The notes beneath the pieces were generated by a model, which ran no database searches, was not told where the DNA came from, and worked only from the letters and a program-made list of their open reading frames with translations. A stretch of 61,805 nt of DNA from Planctomycetota bacterium. GTDB lineage: Bacteria; Planctomycetota; Planctomycetia; Gemmatales; Gemmataceae. Of the stretch, positions 9,699-16,217 are shown in pieces. The stretch covers positions 1 to 61,805 of the forward strand of contig JAKOSN010000152.1 in assembly GCA_029777335.1 (NCBI GenBank), written 5' to 3'. Numbering within the stretch: position 1 is the stretch's first letter; every line of letters begins with the position of its first letter. The translations under genes were made by a program, and so were the position numbers.

Positions 9699-10898
9699 TC
9701 AAGCGGCTCGCCGAGAACGCGTGGCGGTGGATGCGAGAAGTTCCACTTCGGAGGGCGCGCCGCTGCTCACCTTGAAACCGCGCACCGCCTCAATCACCCG
9801 TTCCTGATCAACTTCAGTGAGATCGTTGTGAAAAGGCAATCGGACCAGACGATCACTCACCATCTGGGAGACGGGACAATCCCCAGCACGTGCCCCGAGA
9901 CGCTGCCCCATCTCAGAGAGATGTAAAGGGAGATAGTGGAACACGCTATAAATCTTTTTCGTCTTTAGATGGGCAATAAAAGCCTGGCGCTGATCCAGCG
10001 AGGGGAAGAGCAAGTAGAACATATGATAGGCCTGCTCGCAATGGGGGGGCACGATGGGGAGGCCGACTCGATTCTCGGCCGCCCAGGCTTCTAACCGGGT
10101 GGCGTAGGTGTGCCAGATCCGTGCGCGTTTGGCCTGAACAAACTGGTGGCGTTCAAACTGGGCAAACAACAAGGCCGCGAGCACATCCGAGAGCAGGAAA
10201 CTGGAGCCGATGTCCACCCACGTATACTTGTCAACTTCCCCACGAAAAAAGCGCGAGCGGTTGGTGCCTTTCTCCCGAATAATCTCAGCCCGTTGGACAA
10301 GTGCTGGATCATTCAGCAGAAGCGCACCTCCTTCACCACAAGTAAAGTTCTTCGTTTCATGAAAACTCTGGGTCGCCATGCAACCTAGCGTGCCCAGATA
10401 CTGCCCGCGATACTTGCCGAACAAACCGTGGGCATTGTCTTCCACCACAGCAATGTGCCGTGCGTGTGCCAGCGCGAGGATGGCATCCATCTCGCAGCCA
10501 ACCCCAGCATAGTGAACGGGCACGATTGCCCTGGTGCGGGAGGTGATTAACTGCGGTAAGAGGTTCTCATCCATGTTGAGAGTGTCGGGCCGGATATCCA
10601 CAAAAACCGGCCTGGCTCCACGCAGCACAAAGGCGTTGACTGTGGAGACAAAAGTGAAATCGGGGACGAGTACTTCATCACCGGGCTGAATGTTCAGGAG
10701 AATCGCAGCCATTTCCAGCGCGTGGGTGCAGGAAGTAGTTAACAGTGCTTTCTTCACCCCCAGGAGTTCTTCCAGGAATTGATGACAGCGATGAGTGAAA
10801 AGCCCATCCCCAGAGAGATGTTTGTTAATAACGGCTTGCTGGAGGTATTCAAAGGCTTCGGGGAGGATGGTGGGACAGTTAAATGGAATTGGTGCCAT
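9699..10898 (-). CDS. wecE: dTDP-4-amino-4,6-dideoxygalactose transaminase (WecE/RffA type)
   Basis: 399 residues. A PLP enzyme of the DegT/DnrJ/EryC1/StrS family converting dTDP-4-keto-6-deoxyglucose to dTDP-4-amino-4,6-dideoxygalactose with glutamate. Similarity to remembered E. coli WecE is strong along the whole length: IPFN at the start, LSGDGLFTRxC-like N-terminus, IQPGDEVLVPDFTFVST, NAFVLRGARPVFVD, RPDTLNMDE, AIVPVHYAGVGCEMD, the PLP-lysine region SFHETKNFTCGEGG (about 182), and EIIREKGTNRSRFFRG...DKYTWVDIGSS. The C-terminal 30 residues extend past the family norm. No rmlA/rmlB is in the window, so the precursor must be made elsewhere. The downstream gene overlaps or directly abuts. 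Regulation is not visible; the nearest GGAGG is 12 bases before the ATG. Confidence 0.92.
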   Translation of the reverse strand: MAPIPFNCPTILPEAFEYLQQAVINKHLSGDGLFTHRCHQFLEELLGVKKALLTTSCTHALEMAAILLNIQPGDEVLVPDFTFVSTVNAFVLRGARPVFVDIRPDTLNMDENLLPQLITSRTRAIVPVHYAGVGCEMDAILALAHARHIAVVEDNAHGLFGKYRGQYLGTLGCMATQSFHETKNFTCGEGGALLLNDPALVQRAEIIREKGTNRSRFFRGEVDKYTWVDIGSSFLLSDVLAALLFAQFERHQFVQAKRARIWHTYATRLEAWAAENRVGLPIVPPHCEQAYHMFYLLFPSLDQRQAFIAHLKTKKIYSVFHYLPLHLSEMGQRLGARAGDCPVSQMVSDRLVRLPFHNDLTEVDQERVIEAVRGFKVSSGAPSEVELLASTATRSRRAA

Positions 10899-11024
10899 GA
10901 TGAGAACAAGCCTCCAGATCCGACGAGAGAACTCTCCACTAATCTTGCACTGTTCTCCGTCGGTTCAAGCCTGGGTTCCGTGCGCACGCTTGGTCGCGAC
11001 ACCGTCGCGATGGTGGATTCGTTG

Positions 11025-11648
11025 TCAGGCAACTGCAGCGGCTGCTTTCTGCGGACAGACGAGGATGATGTGTGTGTAAGGAATCCGCATGAGGTTATGG
11101 CGGATATGGGCCTGGCACATCGGAAACACGTTTTGAGCCAGTTGCTGGTAACCTTCAGCAGTGCGGATGTATTCCCCGCGATCCAGATGCAAAAAACAAC
11201 GAGCAATCAGCGATTGATTGGGAATCCAGCAGGCATCAAGAGTGACCAGGCGTCCCCCTGGTCGAAGGACCTGTCGTGCAACTCGCAACAAATGCTGGAC
11301 TTGTTGATCATTCAGATGATGTAACACCCCATTCGCCATCACCAGGTCGAACTGACCCAGTTGTTGTGCGGAAAGCGAATCAACATTCCCGGTGATAAAC
11401 CGCCCGAGATGGCCGTAATGAAGATTGGCAGCGTGAATGTATTTGGGGCTGAGATCAATCCCCAGGTAATCAACCTTGGGAAAGAGCGCGACACATTCAC
11501 CAGTGCCACAACCAATATCGAGGACCCGCTGCCCCGGCTGGGGCTGGACGTATTCTTCGATGTATCTTTGACGGGCATTACCGCCCAGTGTCATCTGGAG
11601 CCAGCGATAAGCAGCGGCAAACCCAAGGGCGTCGCGGATTGAACGCAT
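11025..11648 (-). CDS. Small class I SAM methyltransferase
   Basis: 207 residues. Motif I RVLDIGCGTGECVALF (about 40-55), motif II YLGIDLSPKYI, DLVMANGVLHHLND (post-I/motif III region), and LRPGGRLVTLDA. The core resembles the UbiE/Methyltransf_11 group; the C-terminal region with RIPYTHIILVCPQ is family-typical. ATG 11648 has GGAG 7 bases upstream. Sits 15 bases after the propeller gene stop and 126 bases before the aminotransferase ATG, so it is in the same leftward unit. Likely O- or N-methylates a sugar of the locus; substrate unknown. Confidence 0.8.
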   Translation of the reverse strand: MRSIRDALGFAAAYRWLQMTLGGNARQRYIEEYVQPQPGQRVLDIGCGTGECVALFPKVDYLGIDLSPKYIHAANLHYGHLGRFITGNVDSLSAQQLGQFDLVMANGVLHHLNDQQVQHLLRVARQVLRPGGRLVTLDACWIPNQSLIARCFLHLDRGEYIRTAEGYQQLAQNVFPMCQAHIRHNLMRIPYTHIILVCPQKAAAAVA

Positions 11649-11663
11649 CGTGTTTCTCCGACG

Positions 11664-12581
11664 TTAGCGATCTTCAACCGCCAGACCAAAACCAGTGCGG
11701 CCATAACCATCACCGTTGTACAACAGATGGAGTCGCCCCTGGTGCTCAAACACAAACGGATAGGCTATCGTCTCGGCATCCCACCCCGAACCGGACGGGG
11801 AGAGGGTCTTTCCCGAAGGGTGCCGGTCCCAGCATCGGCCGTCGGCTGAAAAGGCGTAACCAAGAGTGTAATGAGAACCAGCGCTGCGCGCACTGTACCA
11901 CATGTGATAGGTCCCACCGCGTTTGATCACACATGGTCGACAAACCATCGTTTCAGCTGGCGGAAGCAAATCCACAGCCACATGCCCCTCGCGCGTCCAT
12001 GAAATGCCATCCGCAGATTCCGCATACTTGATCGCATGAGTAAAATCTGATGTTGTGCGCCCGGTAGTGAGGTGGGACCCGTAATACATGCGCCAACGGG
12101 CCCCATCTTTCATTGTAAAGGGGTACGAGAGCGTGAAGGGATCACTGGGACTACGATCAAGGATGGGTCCAACGGCATACCGGCGAAAGCTACCGTTGGG
12201 ATCGGTACGAATCGCGAGGCCGATGCTATTCCGCCAGGGCACCGTGAGACACAAATTCCAGCCCATGTAGTAGAGGTAGGTGGTCTGATTGTGTTGAACG
12301 AGACTTCCCATCGAGGTGCCGCTCTCGTCGAAAGTCCCCAGCTCTCCCGGTGATAAGTCAGGTTGAGACGCGAGCTCCAGGACGCGCATGGTTTCCGTCA
12401 ATTCCACGATCACATGGGCGATGTGACTCCGGTTCTGACGATCCCGGCTGCCGAAATAAATGCGAAACAGGTTTCCCCCCAGGGATTCAGCCACCGGATT
12501 GCTAGCATGGCTCGCCATCCATTCGTGCTGCCCTTCGGGGCAAAATACGCGCCCTCGACGCGACCACTGAACCGGCACCAT
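11664..12581 (-). CDS. GH43/GH130-like five-bladed beta-propeller protein
   Basis: 305 residues, no signal peptide. Blade-like repeats are visible: FRIYFGSRDRQNRSHIA, GTSMGSLVQHNQTTYLYYMGW, SYPFTMKDGARWRMYYGSH, RPCVIKRGGTYHMWYSAR, and AYPFVFEHQGRLHLLYNGDGYG. The YMGW...NSIGLA and MWYSAR elements are typical of glycosidase-like propellers (families 32/43/62/68/130), and such proteins recur in O-antigen and sugar-modification loci. Whether it hydrolyses, phosphorolyses or merely binds a sugar is unknown; Asp and Glu residues are present but the catalytic triad cannot be fixed by eye. Start supported by AGGGG 7 bases before the ATG; 12 bases downstream of the acyltransferase stop. Confidence 0.7.
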   Translation of the reverse strand: MVPVQWSRRGRVFCPEGQHEWMASHASNPVAESLGGNLFRIYFGSRDRQNRSHIAHVIVELTETMRVLELASQPDLSPGELGTFDESGTSMGSLVQHNQTTYLYYMGWNLCLTVPWRNSIGLAIRTDPNGSFRRYAVGPILDRSPSDPFTLSYPFTMKDGARWRMYYGSHLTTGRTTSDFTHAIKYAESADGISWTREGHVAVDLLPPAETMVCRPCVIKRGGTYHMWYSARSAGSHYTLGYAFSADGRCWDRHPSGKTLSPSGSGWDAETIAYPFVFEHQGRLHLLYNGDGYGRTGFGLAVEDR

Positions 12582-12593
12582 GAGTTCGCCCCT

Positions 12594-13262
12594 TTAGATT
12601 GCCTTGAGGCGAGTGCTTGGGATCGTCGATGGTTCAGTCGCCTGCCCTCGATACACGGATTGAGGAGGCGCGTCCTTAAGTAATAACACCCCCGCGCCAA
12701 TCACACTTTCTTGCCCGACCGTGATCCCATCTCGCAACGTGGAATTCACTCCCAGAAAGCAGTACGGTCCCACCTTGGCATTGCCCGAGATCACCACATG
12801 CGAGGAAATAAAGCAATGATCGCCAATCGTGGCATCGTGGCCAATGTGATTGCCACTCCACAAGACCACGTTATTGCCAATTCGCACAAACGGCTGAATC
12901 ACATTGTTCTCAAACACAAAACAATTATCGCCAATCTCGAATTCGCCCCAATGCACCGCCCGCGAGTTGATGTAGCTGATCAGTTCGTAACCCAGGTTTT
13001 TGCAGGTGTGATAGACTTCAGCTCGTGCCTTGTTCACCTTGCTAAACCCAACAGCAACAAACATCGAATAGTCTTTGGGGGAGTGTGTTTGCGGAAGTTC
13101 TTCAAAAGGCCAAATTGGCTTCCCGAGTACCGTGGGTTCAGTGATGTACTGCCGATGAGTGGTAAAACCCACCACCTCGTGAGGACTGTCTTTTGCCAGA
13201 TATACCGATGCGACACGAGCAAAATCCCCGGTTCCGAACAGGATCACCTTCTTGCCAGCCAT
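12594..13262 (-). CDS. NeuD/PglD-like left-handed beta-helix sugar acyltransferase
   Basis: 222 residues. An N-terminal Rossmann-like half (GKKVILFGTGDFARVASVYL) binds the sugar nucleotide in this family; the C-terminal half is a left-handed beta-helix of hexapeptide repeats (residues about 100-205: IGDNCFVFENNVIQ, RIGNNVVLWSGNHIGHD, TIGDHCFISSHVVISG, KVGPYCFLGVNSTL, TVGQESVIGAGVLLL). The H in GNHIGHD is at the place of the catalytic histidine of PglD/NeuD enzymes. It probably transfers an acetyl or other acyl group from CoA to an amine or hydroxyl on the sugar. In this cluster the WecE-type amino sugar is the obvious acceptor. ATG 13262 is preferred over the upstream in-frame start because AAGGA lies 6-7 bases before it. 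Confidence 0.88.
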   Translation of the reverse strand: MAGKKVILFGTGDFARVASVYLAKDSPHEVVGFTTHRQYITEPTVLGKPIWPFEELPQTHSPKDYSMFVAVGFSKVNKARAEVYHTCKNLGYELISYINSRAVHWGEFEIGDNCFVFENNVIQPFVRIGNNVVLWSGNHIGHDATIGDHCFISSHVVISGNAKVGPYCFLGVNSTLRDGITVGQESVIGAGVLLLKDAPPQSVYRGQATEPSTIPSTRLKAI

Positions 13263-13346
13263 GATGGTTCCTTCCCATTGAGACCGTGGGAGAACGACGA
13301 TGTGGACCTCCCACCTCATCCCAGAAAGTCACATGATGCGGAGCGA

Positions 13347-13994
13347 TCAGAACCGAACGAGGATCGTGAACTCGTAGAGCCCATAGTCATGCAGGAGTGC
13401 CACATGACGAGAATACAATCGCTTGCAGCGATCAAAAGCGATACAAGGGTCCGGATAATACAGATCAGCGCGCATTCGGTCCGGGTCGGAATAACTCGTC
13501 AAGGCATTGAAGGCAAATCCACGCGTGGCAAGCCTGGCCAGACGATCGATGGTATGCCAGTAATATTCTTCCCACTCGGAAAGACGAATATCCTGTTTTA
13601 CATTGAACACGCCACTTGCGACAACATAATCACAGCCCGACAGAATCGCTTCTGATGTGGAAAACTGAGCTTTCGCAGCAGTGCCGTGAAGACCTGCCGC
13701 TGTGTCGATCATGGCTGAAGAGATGTCAAACCCGCGATAGTCCCAAGGGTAGTTCTGTCTGGTAAGATAATCAAAGAGCGCGCCGTAGCCGCAGCCAAAG
13801 TCTCCAATGGTCCCGGTGGTGTCAGGAACACACACACGCAACAACTGCTTGAAACGCAGATCTTGTGATTCGTTGGAGTTCCAATCGACTCCCCAGTGAG
13901 TCGCACCATGTTCGCGTATGCGGTTGGTGTAATAGCGACTCACATTGTCCAGCAGGTTAGACAGGTTCATTGATACCATCCCTGGTTGCACCAT
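13347..13994 (-). CDS. Class I SAM methyltransferase
   Basis: 215 residues. Motif I IGDFGCGYGALFDYL (about 63-77), acidic strand end YRGFDISSAMI, then CDYVVASGVFNVKQD and a C-terminal half with GFAFNALTSYSDPD. No membrane segment. In-frame ATGs at 13994, 13979 and 13970 compete; AGGG stands 9 bases before the last one, so the protein may begin at 13970 (MNLSNLLDNV). Located 147 bases after the WbqC gene and before the acyltransferase, same direction. Acceptor unknown; a locus sugar is the contextual guess. Confidence 0.78.
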   Translation of the reverse strand: MVQPGMVSMNLSNLLDNVSRYYTNRIREHGATHWGVDWNSNESQDLRFKQLLRVCVPDTTGTIGDFGCGYGALFDYLTRQNYPWDYRGFDISSAMIDTAAGLHGTAAKAQFSTSEAILSGCDYVVASGVFNVKQDIRLSEWEEYYWHTIDRLARLATRGFAFNALTSYSDPDRMRADLYYPDPCIAFDRCKRLYSRHVALLHDYGLYEFTILVRF

Positions 13995-14141
13995 TACCCT
14001 GGTGACCTTTTTTTCGAGCCATACAACGGTCTGTGTCGCGCGGCCGGTGATGACACACCAAGATCACATCTACGTTTTCTGGCCGAGCATTTTTTTCATG
14101 TTCATGCCTTTTCTCCACCCCAAACCGTGGTTGTGATACAA

Positions 14142-14855
14142 CTACGCTGCATGGAGGACTCGGTTCAGAAAGGTCGGAGCAGCATGTCCCACTGTGAAGA
14201 GAAGATCCAGGACGCTCACAGCGGGGTCAAAGGGTGGGTACAATTGCGGATATTCGGGATACCCGGAGTAGTCCATGTAGACGACCTGGATCCCGGCATC
14301 CTGGAAGGCCGCTTCATCCATGTACGCTCGTGCGGACGGCCCGGTGTAGTAAATCGTGGCACCCGCCTGTTGACAGATGCTGATCAACCGCTGATTACGC
14401 TCCTCTTCCAGCCGATAATCCATGGACCAGGTGAATCGTGTTTGGATCCCAAGGATGTTGCACACCGTGCTTAACAGAAGATGATTCACCTCGCTTAACC
14501 AGGGCGTCTCGCCGGCCTTGTGATAGGCAGGTTCAAGGAGGGCGCGCATTTCTGAAAAAAACGGAGCCCGTGCATAACTGTGTTGAATGGTTTTCCAGTG
14601 CACTGAAGCCCACTCACGATCCGCGATCCGTGTGTCCTTGATCTTTTGCAGATACTTTCCCTTTACCTCCACGGGGATGCTCAGCCAGGTTGTTCCGTGG
14701 GGAGTTTTAATCTTGTTGCGGTTGCGCCAGTCGCGGCGCGTGTACTGCATATCGTCGTACAGGACAAATTCATCCACCGAGCGGATGAAATCGAAGTACC
14801 CGCGCCAGGGAATATAGTTCGATTGCGAGATGGCGATGCGACGGGGTACGTTCAT
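14142..14855 (-). CDS. WbqC-like family protein
   Basis: 237 residues. The N-terminus IAISQSNYIPWRGYFDFI followed by DEFVLYDDMQYTRRDWRNRN and LSIPVEVKG is diagnostic for the WbqC-like family; RLISICQQAGATIYYTGPSARAYMDE is the conserved C-terminal part. The family occurs in O-antigen and aminosugar loci and is often next to aminotransferases; its reaction is not established to my knowledge. GGAG 5 bases before ATG 14855 supports the start. It is the first gene of the leftward cluster, so the cluster promoter should lie in 14856-15225. Confidence 0.88.
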   Translation of the reverse strand: MNVPRRIAISQSNYIPWRGYFDFIRSVDEFVLYDDMQYTRRDWRNRNKIKTPHGTTWLSIPVEVKGKYLQKIKDTRIADREWASVHWKTIQHSYARAPFFSEMRALLEPAYHKAGETPWLSEVNHLLLSTVCNILGIQTRFTWSMDYRLEEERNQRLISICQQAGATIYYTGPSARAYMDEAAFQDAGIQVVYMDYSGYPEYPQLYPPFDPAVSVLDLLFTVGHAAPTFLNRVLHAA

Positions 14856-15225
14856 GGAGTCTCCCCAGACCTGAATCTCGGTTCCCGACGCCCACTCCTG
14901 TTCTGAACCACCACGGCGTGGATTCGCACTCTCCAGGGGACTTCTTATACCCCAGGGAGAAATAGGAGATCAAGGCAGGATCGCATCGTCTCACCTGCGG
15001 GGCGATCCCTCTGTTCTGGAATTCTCCTGGTTCTGTGCAGGACGGTGAAAACCCCGCGTTCCGGAGAGACCCTCAGAAGGCCACCAGGGCAAGGAGGCAA
15101 CGAACTTCCGGTTGAAAATACCTGGCGGGCCGGTTTACCATCCGCAGCCGGGGCTGCACCCCATCGATGGGGCTCCCGATCTCGATATGGGCCTGACCCA
15201 GAGGAACAAGCAGAAAGGCTCGCCG
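14856..15225. other. 370-bp divergent promoter region
   Basis: Lies between the divergent WbqC gene and the Methyltransf_24-like gene. No gene is convincing here, although an in-frame TTG at 15112 would extend the rightward gene by 38 codons. Two adjacent palindromes at 15144-15172 are the only structure noted. No clear -35/-10 pair was found. Confidence 0.5.
15144..15172. promoter_or_regulatory. Two adjacent palindromes upstream of a methyltransferase gene
   Basis: 15144-15157 is a 6-bp inverted repeat with a 2-base centre, and 15159-15172 is a perfect 14-base palindrome (CCCCATCGATGGGG). They lie 54-82 bases before the rightward ATG at 15226. They could be an operator for the divergent genes or a leader hairpin; both are inferences from symmetry only. 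Confidence 0.3.
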
Positions 15226-16098
15226 ATGAAGTTCTCCCTTCCCGGTTACGATTGGAGCCATCTGGCTCGCCGTTTTCTGCCGTGGCGACAGAAGGCGGAG
15301 GCTCCCGAGGAGGGGCTCGCCAATCCCCGGCTTTACCAGGAGGAGTGGCGTCAGCGACTTCCGTTTGTCCCTGCTGGGGAAGTTGGGAAACGTCTTGGGT
15401 TTGGGGAAGCACTGTCCTTGCCTCGTGAATCGCTGGGGAAATCCCTGTGCGCGTGGAAGATGGAACTCGACGACTTCCCGATTCTGCGCTTTCTTTACCG
15501 GAACTTTCGACCGCGCCGTCACCTGGAGTTTGGAACCTGGCAGGGAGCGGGGGTTTGCTGTTGTCTGGAATCGTGCGAGGCGACTGTCTGGACCATCAAT
15601 CTCTACGATGGGGAGAAGAAACCCGACGGCCAGTGGGCGTACGGGGAACCGCTGCCTGCGGATGAGGTGAAACTCCTTTGGGGTGAGCGGCAAGAAGCGA
15701 CGGGCGCCACGGTGCTGTGTCGGACCGATTCGCTGGGGTTCATTGGGCGGCTCTATCACAAGCGGAACCTGGGCCATCGGGTCTGCCAGATCTACTGTGA
15801 TAGTCGCGCCTGGTGCACGCGCAACTATCCCTCAGACTTTTTTGATTCTGCGCTGATCGATGGGGGACACACGCGCGAACTGGTGGCGAATGATACGCGC
15901 AAGGCACTCCAGGTGGTGCGTGCGGGGGGATTGTTGCTCTGGCACGACTTCTGCCCGGATGCGGAGGTGGTGCAAAACTGCTCCTCCACGCAAGGAGTCC
16001 TCGCCGCGATCAAGGCAGACTGGGACTGGCTGCAGTCGAATCTGAGCGATCTGTTCTGGATCGAACCAAGCTGGCTTCTTGTCGGCATCAAACGCTAA
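15226..16098 (+). CDS. Methyltransf_24/cephalosporin-hydroxylase-like SAM enzyme
   Basis: 290 residues from the ATG at 15226, which has AAAGG 7 bases upstream; the frame is open back to a TTG at 15112 but that has no ribosome site. Motif I is RRHLEFGTWQGAGVCCCL (about 102-115). The later part SALIDGGHTRELVANDTRKAL, then VVRAGGLLLWHDFCPD, is the hallmark of the class I group that includes Methyltransf_24 and cephalosporin hydroxylase-like proteins, common in polysaccharide loci. The DGGHT motif contributes metal/SAM contacts in relatives. It diverges from the leftward glycan cluster and probably belongs with it. Transcription ends at the strong hairpin 16152-16196. Acceptor unknown. Confidence 0.78.
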   Translation: MKFSLPGYDWSHLARRFLPWRQKAEAPEEGLANPRLYQEEWRQRLPFVPAGEVGKRLGFGEALSLPRESLGKSLCAWKMELDDFPILRFLYRNFRPRRHLEFGTWQGAGVCCCLESCEATVWTINLYDGEKKPDGQWAYGEPLPADEVKLLWGERQEATGATVLCRTDSLGFIGRLYHKRNLGHRVCQIYCDSRAWCTRNYPSDFFDSALIDGGHTRELVANDTRKALQVVRAGGLLLWHDFCPDAEVVQNCSSTQGVLAAIKADWDWLQSNLSDLFWIEPSWLLVGIKR

Positions 16099-16151
16099 CC
16101 TTGATCCTCAAGGGATGGCGTTGACGATCGTTCATCAGTTTGTTGCGACAA

Positions 16152-16196
16152 CAACAACGAGGCCCGCGAGTTGAATGCTCGCGGGCCTCGTTGTTG
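16152..16196. terminator. Perfect 19-bp hairpin between convergent genes
   Basis: 16152-16170 pairs perfectly with 16178-16196 around a 7-base loop. It lies 54 bases after the methyltransferase stop and 22 bases before the stop of the leftward DUF1549 gene, so it can end both transcripts. Confidence 0.85.
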
Positions 16197-16217
16197 ATTG
16201 GTATCAGCCAGCAGAGA

